DNA of 64,000 bases from Parus major (taxonomy: Eukaryota; Chordata; Aves; Passeriformes; Paridae). Shown in pieces: positions 25,831-38,027 of this stretch. Each line of letters opens with the position of its first letter. The first letter of the stretch is position 1. The notes below the pieces were generated by a model. The model was not told where the DNA came from, did no database searches, and saw only the letters and a list, made by a program, of their open reading frames with translations. The DNA lies in contig NC_031774.1 of NCBI RefSeq assembly GCF_001522545.3, positions 25,057,824 to 25,121,823 of the forward strand. Reading direction: 5' to 3'. Both the position numbers and the translations under genes were made by a program.

Positions 25831-28409
25831 CAGTGCCTGATTCCTGACCTCTGGCTTTGGAAAGAAGAACCTTTCTTGCTGTACAATTACACTGCTACCT
25901 TTGCAGCTCTGATGGCCGGTGTAAAGGGAAGGTTCAGGTTTAAATTGGGACGAGGATGCACAATAGCAGCAGCTTCAATGGGAAACTCTTAGAAAACAAC
26001 CATCACCAATGAGCCCTTTCCATGCATTAAGATAAGACGGTCATTATTTGGAATGCAAAATCCCTGCTACAAAGCTAGTAAATGTCAGCTTCACAATTAT
26101 CTCAGGAATCTTTATCTGGTTCCCACGTGTGTAATGCTGATTTCATGAAAAATTCACACATTATTTTCTTCATATGATCCTGACTTGCATCCTTAATCTG
26201 ACATTTTGCAGGCTTTGAGTGATTGATTAAAGCGTTTAAATAACATACTTCAAACATAAGGGTGGTGGTTGTTAAATGCAATTATTGTTGTTTAAATATA
26301 ATTATTTTTACATTTTGATTAATTATAAATGGATATTATTAATAGGAGAATAAAATTTGTTTATAGGGGTTTGATTTCTACAGTCACCAGGAATAAACAG
26401 AGCAGGTAATGAGTTTGTCAATAAAATGCCAGCCTTAGGCATATACCAGATTTAGCACCACCCTTTCTCTTGTATCACACTTCCTTCCTCCCACCAGCTC
26501 AGCCCACTCAAAACCTGCATAATTTCTTATAAAAGGATTTGCCTGTTTCTGCTCAGTTTTCTAAAGCCTTTATTTCCTAAATATGCTCCTCAGTGGGAAC
26601 ACTCCTATTGGATTTCCAGGCCCATTTTATCACTCTTAATGGGATGGGTGGGGATGGAAGAACTGAAAAAGTTGGGCGTTGGTTTCAAGAGAAGGGAAGA
26701 GGCCCACAGTGAACGATGTGTGAACAGGAGGGTGGAGAGAACAGGATAGCGAGTGGGAGCCTCTGGGTAAACAGATTATGTTGAAGAGCAGTGTGGTCCC
26801 TGGGCACGCCTCTGGAATAACAGGTACTGACTGCTCTTCCTCCTCTTCCCCCTTTTAAAGGTTTTATTCAGAAGGGAAATGAGGGGGAGAAGAAGATAAT
26901 TGTTTTTCTTGCTTATTTAAGGTTCCTCAAACTCTAACGAACTTTAGTTCCTCAATACTTAGATTTTTTAAAAAAATAAATAGCCAACAAACAAAAGGAT
27001 TTTTCTGCAAAACCTCACTTGTAATTTGGGCATCTCTGCTTCAAATGACATGTACTTTTTTAAAGTTAAGATTTCCCAATCTAACTTGCATAGGAACATC
27101 TTCAACACAGCAGTCAGAAGATCTACCTCTTTCCAATAAAAGACATTTTTTTGCACGTAGAGACCAAAACAACACTTTTTTTTTTTCATCTGTAATAGGC
27201 AGTTGGCTCGTTTCTGTGATATTCACAAACACCATCAGGTTTCATTCAAAACTACTCCAGTCATAATGTCTTTTCCCCCGAAAGATTATCAAAGACCTAC
27301 TTCTCCTCCATGTGTTATATTTTATTTTTCCAAAACTCCAGTATCTTTGATTGCCTTGGCATTACTTCTTTATCCTTCTATATGTTTGCAACATCATTAC
27401 AGTTAATGTCAAACAGTAAATTTTATTTGGGTGACGTTTCCTCTGTTTGGCCTATTAACTAAAACAGATCCTACAGCTGGGAATTGGGCACTTCATCCCT
27501 TATGGCAGCAAGAGTTTCAAAGAAGCTATCCCCCAATCAGCCCAGAAATTCCAAGATGACAGGTCCTAAGCCCACCAGTGCTTTCTGCCTTTCTGAACTT
27601 CAGCTGTATGATTGTAAAAGCCCAACAAAAGTTTTGCTTATGTACCAGCTAATATACCTGTAACCTTTTTATATGGATTCCTCAAATACACTTATGTAAG
27701 ACGTAACAGAAGGTACCTTTAAGCTTCTCAGTGATCTGAGAACCAACCACTCAATTTGGTATCAATCCAACACAAAGTTCAATTTTGCAGAAGTATAAAT
27801 CTGTCTAATTAGACACTTCCCTTTTTACATCCCTCATGGACTCCCCAGCCATATTGTCACACATTCTCAGTAATGTCACAATGTCTAGGGAATGCAGATT
27901 GCTGCAATGATTGAGCACCTTTTGAGGCCAAGACCTCCAACACAAAAATTCCAGCACAGGGCTACATAATGGTGCAGTTTACCACCAGCTTTTGTTTAAA
28001 TTTTAAATTACTTTCCATTACATGTGATCTGCCTTTGCCCTAGTCAACCTGAAATTATTTTTCAAGACTGCACGAGAGGCCTGGCTTTCCTCACTGATGC
28101 AGCTGCAGCCCCCGGTTTCAGCTGCCACCCAAATCAGCCAACCTGCACACACACCCATGCTGCCCTGGAGCTCAGGGGGGGTTCTTTACGTATTTCTTCT
28201 TCTTCAACATTTGCTCCACCATTTCAGTGTATACCAAATATAGACTTTCTGGATAAGAATCTCCAGAATCACCACCTTCTACCTAAACCACGCAGGGCTG
28301 TAATATTTAAAGGTATTAGTGAACACATCCCTATGCTGACGGGCCTTTATTTAACTCTTTCGGCTCACACGTAGCCTCAGGAAGTTTCCAGGTAACTCCG
28401 GGATTGGTG
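25831..28409. other. Intergenic region with AT-rich stretch
   Basis: AT-rich DNA, notably 26225-26370 with several TAAT/ATTA homeodomain-type cores (ttgattaattataaat). There is no coding signal with splice support and no recognisable repeat family. It ends where the first CpG island begins. Confidence 0.55.
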
Positions 28410-29010
28410 TGAGTGCAGTTCCGTGGGCACCCGGCAAACGCTCCGGTCCCCAGGCGCTCTGCCGGGTCCGAGAGCCTTGTGCGGGCGGCAGCAGCACCCA
28501 CAGCGTGAGAAATCCTTTCGAACCCCGGCATCGCACCGTCGGCGTTCGCTCCAGTTACCGCCAGAACATCGCGCCCCGCCGCACGCGAACCCCCGCTCCG
28601 TGATCTACAAATGCTGCAGGGCGGAAGGCGGAGGAAGGACGAGGAGCCGCGGGGAAGGGCGATGGGAGCGGGCGTGCCCGCGGGAAGGCGCTCGGGGCGC
28701 GGGCGCGGCACGGCCGCCGGAGGCGCTACCGCGCGGCCCCACGCGCGAACGGCGTGTTATCCCTCGCGCACGGCCGGGGGAGGGGCGGGAAGGGCGTGGC
28801 CGGCGGCGCCCGGGGAGCGGAACTGCGTCGGCGGGCGGCTCCGGCCAATCGGCGGCGTGCCGCTGGCGGGGCGTCGCGAGGCAGCTGCACCGCGCGGCCG
28901 CCGCCGGCCCCCGCTGCCCCCCGCGCTCCGCCCGCACGGCCGCGCTCCGGTACCGGCCTCGCGGGGGCGGGAGAGAAGCCAGGGCAAGGGGCAGGGGAGC
29001 GCGCGCCGCC

Positions 29011-29016
29011 CACGTG
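29011..29016. promoter_or_regulatory. CACGTG E-box in CpG island 1
   Basis: Perfect CACGTG, the MAX-network site, next to a CCAAT box at 29031-29035. Binding is inferred. Confidence 0.5.
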
Positions 29017-29127
29017 ATGGGCCGAGGCGGCCAATGAGGACGGCAGGAGGTCGCGCGTGGCGGGCGAGGGCCGCGTGGGCCGGGGCGTTGGCGGGCGGCG
29101 CGCGGAGCCGGCGGCGCGCGGACTCAG

Positions 29128-29136
29128 GTAGGAGCC
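29128..29136 (+). other. Candidate splice donor of a noncoding MGA first exon
   Basis: GACTCAG followed by GTAGGAGCC fits the donor consensus well and sits in the centre of CpG island 1. The first downstream MGA acceptor I can support is at 42360, so an intron of about 13.2 kb would be implied. Other donors in this island (29476, 29862) are possible. Confidence 0.4.
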
Positions 29137-29201
29137 GCCGCGCGCCCCCCTCCTCCTTCCTTGGAAGTTTTCACTCGAGGTGGCGCGAGGCGTGCGCGCG
29201 T

Positions 29202-29207
29202 CACGTG
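29202..29207. promoter_or_regulatory. CACGTG E-box (TCACGTGA) in CpG island 1
   Basis: The eight-base palindrome TCACGTGA contains the E-box bound by MAX heterodimers and USF/MiT factors, 15 bp upstream of a CCAAT box at 29222. Confidence 0.5.
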
Positions 29208-29869
29208 AGCGCGGCGGCCGCCCAATCACGCGCGCGCGCGCCGCCCGTCCGCGCGCTGCCGCCGCACCCGCGTTTGAGGCGAGGGGGTCGCGCGCGGGAC
29301 GGGAACGGGACCGGCGGCCGCGCGCTCTGTTCGCGCTCTCCCGCGCCGCTCCGTCCAGGGGCAGGAGCGGGCGGCCCCCGGGGGCGCGGGCAGTGGGTAG
29401 CGGCCGGAGGTCACCTGACCGGGGGGGTTGTTAAAGGGACCGAGCGGCATCCGGGCTCTCCGGCCGGGAAGAGTCGGGTGAGGCCGGGCCTCGGGCAACC
29501 GCCGCTGCTCCCTAAGCCGTCGCGCTCCCGGGGACCGGCCCCCGGCGGGGGCGTGGCCGGCGCCACCTATGAGCCGGGGCTGGGCTGCCGGGAGAGCCTT
29601 TCCCGGGAAGCGGCCCCGGTGCCCCCTGGGTGCCAGAGGCCGGCGGGCTGGGCGGGGGCGGAGCGGGGCCCCTCGGCCGGGGGCGGGGCGGCCCGCGGGC
29701 GGCGCGCGTGCGCCCCGGCACGTCGCGGGGGGCGGCCGCGGGGCCGCGCGGGCCAGAGGTCATTGGTGACCTGTGGTCCCGTCCTGTTTGAAACTCCTCG
29801 TACTGAGCTGATGCGGGTAAAAGGCAGTCGAAGCGCGAAGCCGAGCTCAGTGAGAAGTAGGTAGGCACG

Positions 29870-32800
29870 AGGGCCAGCGGCTGTTTCAGCAGCCCGGGGA
29901 AATGAGTAGCTTCCCATTACGTGGTTGGAGCTTCTTGCCTGACTTATTAAGATGTCAAATCTTGCACAACAAACACGCTGCCTTGTTCACGACGTGAACT
30001 GTGTTAAGGCATGGGCTGTCTGTAATCGCACTTGATGGGATGGGCTAGAGCCCCGAAGATTTGAAGTTGCTGCAGACACTGAAAACCGAGGGCGGTGTAA
30101 AGAAGAGAGGCAGGCTGATGCTTTGGTCTTGTCGCTTGCAGGTGTTCTGCCCGATGCAGCTGTAGCACCCTTTCAGTGCCCTCGGGCACAGTGCCTTGTG
30201 AATCAGTACTGAGGACTGGAAAGGGAAATTGATTCTGCTTGAAAAGTATTCCCATAGGTGAGCATTTTTGTGCGTCTTTATATAGGGAAAAAAACCCATA
30301 TTTCTTAGGTCTGGTGAAGATGGGCAGCATTTGTTCACTTCTGTATTTCATCTAACAGCAGCTGGCTGTTAACCTCATCCATTGTTGGCTCAGTATTGGT
30401 GCAGGCGCTGTTGTGCCTTCCATGGGGTGGAAACCTGTAACTGGAGGAAACCGCTTGTGAATAAACTTGTTTGGTCACCTTCCAGGAAAGAAAAAAAATT
30501 CTTTCTCTTTCACTGTAGGCTACTTCATTTATACACAAATGTATTAAGTAGTGTCTGAAGGTTTTGGTTGCTTTAAATCTGGTTTCCTAAGGAATGGGAA
30601 GTCCAAGACATTCTCCTTACAAACACAATGAAATAGGTCTCCGCCTGGTGGAGTGAGAAAGAGTTCTTCTCTATGAGGAGGCTATTGTCTGTTTGCTGTT
30701 TCATAGGCAGCAGAGGATCTACCAAAAAATACTCAGCCATAGCACATGCATAGAGAGCAGTGCCATTAGCTGTAGCACCAGCAGGGCTTTCCTCTTGTCT
30801 TATTCTTCCATAACTAAGGATGTTCTGTGCTGTGTTGGTTTGTTGTTTTTTTAATCTTTAAGACTGGGTCACCTTAGAACAAAGAATCCAGTTTTGATAG
30901 TGGAGTTGCTCTTCTCTGTCCACACAAAGATGGAATGTGCTTTCACTGTTGGATTATAGCTAGTTTTAGTACCTGGGATAAATCCTTTGCTGAACTGGGT
31001 AAGGAAGAATCCAGTGAGAATGATATGTGTGAGAAGGATGATGAAAGCACGTCAAAAGAAGAAAGCAACCAGAAGAAAACTCTTTTGTTTTAGTTTTTTT
31101 TTTTTTAAAAAAAATCAAGCCCCAAACAGAAAGGCATTAAAGGAATGTGGACAGCATAAAAGAGAGAAAATGAATGGGAGTCAGAGAAAACCTATCTACA
31201 GTAAAAAGGCATTCTTTATTCCAGTCACTATCTTCAGGAAAAGCCAATTTGGAGAATGACAAGACTGTGACTGTTAAAGAAATACTTGTGATGTTTGAAT
31301 TGTGCTGTTTTGCTAACTCTTGTACAGTGCTTTCTGTTAATGTGGCGTGGTCTGCCTGACCACAGGGTAAGTCAATAAACAGTAATGAAGATGGATATAA
31401 TAAACCTGGAACACATCTCCAATGGACTGGACTTTGATTAGCATCTCTTGTTTTTTTCACCATAACTTGAAAGGTTTCCTTGGCAGTTCTAACTTACTGA
31501 GCCACTGGTGACTGTAGCAATGAGTGTTGCTATAAAATAGCTAGATGAGTAGGATAGTCCTGAGCTCAGGTGAGGGCTTTCTATTTGTCTCTTGTTTTTT
31601 CTTCTATGATGTGGATGAGATCCCCAGCTGAAGATTCATGTATGTGATAAATGTTCCTCATGATGGCCATAAAGGGATTGAAATTCATCAAAATGGTGCT
31701 ATTCCTGCTGATTATGGCTAGTTTCTGCCAGTGTTGCATGGCAAAAAGCATCAAGCATTGCTTTATTGTTTTATTTTGTGGTTTTTGCTAGTTGAAATAA
31801 TAGTATAGTAAAAACAGAATTCATTGAATGTATGAGTAATGGGTATATCACAGACTGATGAAGTATGGGAAGTGATATAAAATACATTAACCTAAATATA
31901 ACATGTTGTACAAAGATAAAAAAGAGCATTTATTTCTAGTTAACATTGGCTTTTCCCCCTGCCCTCTCACAAAAGTGGTTCATTCTTACAAAAATCACAG
32001 AATCATTTAGGTTAGAAAAGACCTCCAAAATCATGGAATCTGACCTTGGGCTCATCACCAGCTGTCACCTAGACCATGGCACTGAGTGCCACATCCAGTT
32101 TGGTGTGTTTCCATTTTGCTATCTTCAGTGTTTGGGAAGTGTTTCCCAGAAGTTCAGGTAATTCTTGAGAGATGCATTTGTATATGCATTGTACATTGCA
32201 GGATTCATCTTGTTTGACACACTGCTGACTGTGGGGAGCTGGAATGGACTCCGTGACATGGTATGGGTATTGGAGAGGTGAAGCAGGAGTTTCTCCCTTT
32301 CTTGCACCCCTCCAGGTATGTGCCCTGTTCCTCAAAAAGCAGCTGCTGCTCTTGCAGGTGTGTAGCTCAGTTGGGGAAACACTTCCTGAACTACCACCTA
32401 TTTATCCTGCAATAGTCAGGGCTCTGAGTGTGATGTGAATTTGGTTTTAGTACAAAGCAACGCTCTGGGCTGAAATCTGGCAGTGCACCAGCTGTGTCAG
32501 GCTTATTATGGGGATAAGTGCTCTCTGACTGCAGCTGGAGCATGTGTTTCTGCATGTTTGCATCAGCAAGAAAGCTAAAAAATGTTTTAAAAATGTCTGA
32601 AAAACATTTTTTTCCCTGCAACAGTCCATTTCTTACAATAATTTTTTTTTTAGTCTCACTTTTTGTCTAGATTCTGCTATCACTTTCATCTTTTACCTTC
32701 CTAGCACTGAACTATACTTCTTAACTAAAGCAAGAATTTAAGTTAGTTTCCTATCAAAAATAACATTATGCAAACTTTTCTTAGAGTATATTTGGGCTGG

Positions 32801-33971
32801 GGTTCTGTTGCTTAAAGACAGAGGTCTGGAGCTGCCATATGTGGTGCTAATTATTAGAGACATCCTTGTACAGCAAACATTCAGCTCTGGGAGACTACTG
32901 CTTGTCTGGAGAAGCGATTGAAGGCCAGTGGGGCTGGTTTTCACATAGAAAATGGGACTAGATACTTTTCTATGTGCAGAGTTTGGGTTGGATTAACAGA
33001 ATTTCCTGTGGGTTGCTACTTTTAATCATTCTCCAAAGTGGTAAAACATTGTCTAAAGAAAGAATTATTTTTTTTTTGTATTTTAACTCTTCTAGTGTGG
33101 GCATTGCACAAAATTTCTGGCTGTAACATAACTAGGTTTTCAGCTCTTTAAAGACCTGTGGATTTTGGTTTTTTGCTTGCTTTTTGCCCTTTTATTTTTT
33201 TTCCCCCAAATGTGCAAAACGTGGGATTTTTGAGCCCAGTCGGGTCTGTGTGGTTGTAGGTAGTGGTAAACTTGTAGACTGCTGTAATAAACTGCTTACT
33301 GCTGCTGTGGGGGTGTTACACCGGTACAGCTGGTTTTGATAGCTCTTTTTTACAGGTAGTGAGTGTAGTTCCAGCTAGTGCTTGTTTTTAGCAAGGGAAT
33401 TTATAGGAGCTGAAAGCCTCCTTTATGCTCCAGTAATGTTCCTGGTAGTGGTGCCTTTCATACTATGCTGTGTGACAGAAATGTCCTGTCACGTATCTAC
33501 TTGTGTAGTAGCAATCTTTGTGTTCAGGGGATTGCTAACAAAAAATGTAATTTACACCTCTTGTGTGTTTTTCACAAGTTGGCAGCTGTTCTGATTTGCT
33601 TAACTATGTATAGTTACATGTGTATATACATATATACTTTACAAGGTATGTTGTTCTCCCACGTCTACATCTGTAGCAAAGTCTGGGACTTGTGACCCTC
33701 CAATTCCTCATTTGTTACTGAATCTTTACTACAGGTTAGACTTGAGAGTGGCTGAAGGACACTTTGTTGCTGCAGCTCTAATAGGTACAGTCTCTTATTG
33801 TAGCACGTAGGCTCGAGTGGGTGCTTTATAGTGCTATGTAGGCGTTACTGAAAACAGGAGTGTGATTTACTGGGTGCTGAAATGCAGCTTGTAAAGACTG
33901 TAGTTCATGTCTTCAAGGGAATATGCCTGAAAGAAGCATTTGAGGAAAGAGTATACGTCTTTCTTGGTAGT
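29870..33971 (+). other. Presumed first intron or inter-promoter region of MGA
   Basis: No coding exon recognised. It contains one short CR1 remnant (about 31991-32103) and several poly-T/poly-A runs. A coding-free 4.1 kb. Confidence 0.55.
31991..32103 (-). mobile_element. CR1 LINE 3'-end remnant
   Basis: On the + strand it reads aatcacagaatcatttaggttagaaaagacc, then later ccatggcactgagtgccacatccag. Reversed, this is the typical CR1 3' end (actggatgtggcactcagtgccatgg ... gattctgtgatt). Heavily truncated and without an open frame. Confidence 0.75.
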
Positions 33972-35340
33972 TGTAGTGGTTTAGATTTGTCAATCCCGTT
34001 TCTTGGCCAACGCACCAAATAAATGTTGTGGTTTTAAAGCAGTAACTAAAAAATTACTAGAAAACTTACTTATTTCTTGCTGTGAGATATGGATTAGAAC
34101 AAGAGCAAAACAGGCTTAAAACTTAATAAAGAAAGTTTATTAACAGAACTACAAGAATAATAAAACCAGAATAACTTTCAGAAAACAACTTTTTCTCTCA
34201 GTACCTAACTATTCCCTTGTTCACATGACAACATAGAGATGAAAGACTTTGGAACTTCGGTGTTTAAAACAGTCCCAATTCCTGCTAGAGTCTTTTCATC
34301 AGTCTTTGTAGAGAAACAGAAGTCTTCTTCTGCTAATCTATGGAGTTTTTCACAAGAAAACTATTTCTGTTATAGTCTTCTATTTTTCTGATGCCAGCTG
34401 CCCGGAAAAAAAAAATCTGTCATCAGTCCAGTCCTCCCATTTCACATCACTCTGAGGTGTGTTATGGGCCATGAGTCTAGGGGGGTCATTTTTAAAGATG
34501 AGTTACTCAAAGGCAAAAGTTCTTTTCATCTGTCTCTGTGAGCTTCCCTGGAAACAGGAGTTTTCTCTTTGCTTCAGGCGGCCTCAGATCTTCAACTATT
34601 ACTTCTCCCTTTTTGTTCCAGCACCTCACTGTATCACAACTACTCCACCTTTTGCTCAAAATCTAAACTTTGAACACTCCATTCCTCCCCACATACTCTG
34701 TCATGAATTAAAGGAGTTTTTTCAGAACACTATTGTTCATCTCCATAGCTTTAACAGAAAAATATTTCAGCTTAATTAAAGCATCTCCTTATTCTCTACC
34801 TCTTCTGAAGCTTAATTCTTTTCTTTACTGTCTCTGGTAGTTTATAAAGTCTCTTTACGTGTTGATTACTCTCTTTTTCTTTCTCTGGAAAAAAGGATTA
34901 ATCTGCAAGTCTCACCTGAGTAATGAAAGGGTTAAAATCTTGCCCAGGCTTTTTAGATGGTTCTGTGATCTCTGCCGGAGAAGCAGCTGGAGTTGTCTTC
35001 CATGGAAGATTGTTCATGGCTGCTCTGGAGAGTGTGGTCACTGTCTCAGCCTGCCGCAGGTCAAGAGCTTTTTCCTTTCTTTACTCGGCAGTCTCTGGTG
35101 AATTCAGTCACAGCAAAAACTGCAGCCAAGCCAGGGACCCGCCTGGCCCGGCCAGAGCCCAGTGCCCCGCAGGCCCCATCTCCCTCTAGCCGCATGGCCT
35201 GGGCAGGGAACGGGAAGCCAGCTGGAGCTCTGTTACCTTTCACAGCCAGGAAAACAAAGAGACAAAGAAATTTCCAGGCTTAGGTCTTAAAGTGGTGTTC
35301 ACAGGTTGATCTCACTTTTTAATGGTTAAAACTGCTGTCA
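33972..35340 (-). mobile_element. LTR, probably avian ERVL-type, minus orientation (5' limit uncertain)
   Basis: Read on the minus strand, this ends ...aaaccactaca at 33972 and is preceded by a polyA-signal region (gttaataaactttctttatt near 34130). That is the arrangement of an avian LTR 3' end. Its interior has a C/G-rich block (35090-35230) and T-rich tracts as in such LTRs. No gag, pol or env frame is present, so it would be a solo LTR. The right boundary near 35340 (tgacagcagtttt on the minus strand) is a guess, and no target-site duplication was confirmed. Confidence 0.5.
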
Positions 35341-36940
35341 GTTCTTAGAAATTGCCAGCTGTTGGCTAGGGGACAAACTCTCATCAGCCTCCAGTGGTTT
35401 TAACTTCCTTAAGTGTTTCTCTTTGTTTTCTTAAATGCTAATCTAGCACAGTAGTGAACTTGAGCATTTCCAATACCTTACACTAGCCAGTAATGGGATG
35501 GTTGTAACTCCCTCTGATCAGGGATTCAGTAGGTCCAAGCCAGTTAATTTCTGTGCTGGCAATTCATGTTTAGCACAAACAAGTCCTTAAAACTGGTGTT
35601 TGTACTGATCTAAACGAGATGTTCTTTACTGTAGCACTGCTTTTTTCTTGTCAGCTTTAAGCTGCTTAGAATGGGGTTACTTAAGCTGGTGGGAGTCCAG
35701 TACTGCTGTAGACTTCTACTGATGAATCTGTTCTCTTGATAAACCAGGGGTTCAATTTTGGTACAGGCAAGCATTTCTACCTGCATTAGGTGAAACTAGC
35801 AAAATCTCTGGCACTGTCAACTATCTCTGTCTTGTTTCTTTTATCATGACTGGAACATGTGGCTTGTGGGCCATGAACATGTCTGCTCTTCAGTTGTGTC
35901 TGTTCTCAGTTGTACAAATTACTCTCTTGCTGAAAAGAAAACCCCACTTATTTCTGTATTGCCACTGTTCAGAAGCAAATTGGTTAATACAAAATTGTGT
36001 CTATCCTGTGGCCTTAAAACTTGGTGACTGCTCTACAGAATGTGTGATAACTGTAGGTGTAAAATTACTATCCTTCCCTATCTGAGCAGGAGGAGGTCAC
36101 ACATGTACACACGTGAGTGTGTGTATATACATAGGTGTGTGTGTATATATATGTATGTATGGTAGATACCCTCCAGCAGCAGAGTTTAGACAATGGTGGT
36201 TCCTGAATCCTAGTCTCTCCTGGTTGCTGCTGGACACAGAAGCTCCAGAGGCCACAGTGCTGTTCCCGGTGCTGGCGTGTGCTCTGTCTCTCAGGTGGCT
36301 GAGACTGTCCAGTTTACCTGATGTCCAACACCCCTCCATCCACATGAACCCTGCCTATTAGAGACAGAGGTGTGCATACACACCCAGAGCTGGTGGCATT
36401 CCTCTGGGCCTCCGTACAGACCCACTTTCATGAATGTTTTGATGCACGTTTGTCAAGTCTCTTAAAAATGTATTTTCTTTAGTTCTGTGTTTCTGAGATA
36501 AATTTCTATAGCATAAAATTATGTTGCCAAGAAACCTCCAAAGGTTTGCTGACCTTTTGTGATGTTGCTCTTCTTTGGCCCATTTTCAAAGAAGACAAAG
36601 AAACCCCAACAGCTTGAGCAGCAGTCCAGACAAAGTTATAGTTTGCACCATCAGTGGAAAATTTGGGTCTGCAGGTGAGCCTGGACCTTGATGTCAGCCT
36701 ACTAATTAATGTCTTTGCCTTTCAGCACCATGTGTAAGTCTCCATTGTTTTGTAATGGATGCAGTGTTGTAAAATAAATAACCTTAATGGAAAAAGGGAT
36801 GGGATGGAGGGGCTTCATGGAAGTGTTTTTTCCTGCAGCCGTGATGCGTTTTGGTGTGAATTCCCTTAACGTTCAGAATTCCGTTTTAGTGGGCTTATTG
36901 TCAGAAGTGCCAGGTTTATAACATGTAATGAATTCCCTTG
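35341..36940. other. Region between LTR and CpG island 2, with TG/TA microsatellite
   Basis: No exon recognised. A (TG)n/(TA)n microsatellite lies at about 36108-36162 (tgtgtgtatatacatagg ... tatatatgtatgtatgg). It is otherwise unremarkable single-copy-looking DNA. Confidence 0.55.
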
Positions 36941-37604
36941 GTGTCTGTGAAGGCGTGCCAGGCTGGGCACGGGGCGGTGCCTGCTCGGTGCCGTTCAGCG
37001 GCGGGGGCGCTCTGTCGAGGCCGTGCCAGGGCTGCGCTGAGCCCGGGCTCTCCGTTCGTCAGCGCGTCGGTAACAGCGCCCAGGGCCCGGCTCCGGGGCC
37101 GCGGGGTGACAGGTCTGTGTCTGCCCTCCCAAAGGCCCTTCTTCAGCTGCGGGGGCAGAGTCTGAGCCGCGCTTTGGCCGGTCAGCGAGAACTTGCTCAG
37201 ACGATGAAAATGTCGCTGACTTCGTTGCTTCCTCAGCTGAGGGTTTCCCGGGGAGGAGGCCGATTCCCGCCGGCGGCAGCGCTCTGAAGCGTGGAGAGGC
37301 GCGGTGCGCGTTGCCTGCGCAGCGAGCGGTGCCCCTTTCCCAGAGGAGGCGGCCGCTGCCCCGGGCACGGGGATGGCGGGGCGGCGCCGCCCCGCTCGGT
37401 CCGCCGGGGGGCGCCGTGCGTCGCGGGCCTCGCGCGCAGTCCTGGCGCGGGGGCGGAGGGAGGCGGAGTCGCGCGACCGGAGCCCCGGGGCCTTCGACGG
37501 CCGCCGGCGCGTGAGCGACGCGCGCGCGCCCGTTCGAGAAGCTTCCCCGCGCGCGCGGCGATGCGCGGGCCGGGCCGAGCGCCGGGCCCTGCGCGCGGCG
37601 CGGG

Positions 37605-37610
37605 CACGTG
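37605..37610. promoter_or_regulatory. CACGTG E-box in CpG island 2
   Basis: Perfect E-box in gggcacgtgacggg, 63 bp upstream of the CRE at 37673. Confidence 0.5.
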
Positions 37611-37672
37611 ACGGGCAGGCGGGAGGGAGGGGGATGCCGTCCCGCTGTGCGCTTGCGCGCGCTGCGGCGCCA

Positions 37673-37680
37673 TGACGTCA
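37673..37680. promoter_or_regulatory. CRE palindrome TGACGTCA in CpG island 2
   Basis: A full eight-base CREB/ATF site inside a CpG island. Sites in this setting are usually close to a transcription start. Binding is inferred. Confidence 0.55.
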
Positions 37681-38021
37681 GCACGGTGCGCACGCACGTA
37701 CACACGGTCCGCGTGAGAAAGGAAGCTGGAGGCCGCGCGCGCTTCGCGCACGGTAACGACCGGGGAGCGGGACCGCGCCGGGGGCAGCGGCCGCGTCGCG
37801 CGCGAACCCCGCGCGCCTCCCCGCGCGCCTTCCGCCCGCCATTCGAACTGCGAAAATTGACACCAGGCGCGGGCACGAGGCGCCCGGGCCCGGGCCCGGC
37901 GGCCGCGCCCCGGCGGCTACGCGAGGCGCCGCTGCGCGCCGGCCGCCTCGGGAGCGCCGGCAGCGCGCGCACCGCCGGACAGGGCCGCGCCGGGTCCCGG
38001 CGAAGAGCGGCGCGGTTTCCC

Positions 38022-38027
38022 CACGTG
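38022..38027. promoter_or_regulatory. Second CACGTG E-box in CpG island 2
   Basis: Perfect E-box in ccccacgtgcgc, near the 3' part of the island. Confidence 0.45.

Larger units (their letters stand above)
28410..29800. promoter_or_regulatory. CpG island 1, candidate MGA promoter
   Basis: About 1.4 kb of very high GC with abundant unmethylated-type CpG. It contains three CCAAT boxes (28845, 29031, 29222), two CACGTG E-boxes (29011, 29202), many GC boxes (gggcggggc), no TATA box, and a strong splice donor at 29128 (gactcag then GTAGGAG). This fits a TATA-less housekeeping promoter with a noncoding first exon ending at 29127. It is about 13 kb upstream of the MGA start-codon exon on the same strand. 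It could instead be bidirectional or serve an unannotated transcript. Confidence 0.7.

Noticed and set aside
28611..29864. 417-codon open frame in CpG island 1
   Set aside because: Arg/Ala/Gly/Pro-rich, with comparable frames open on both strands. This is what extreme GC content produces, with no domain or splice support.
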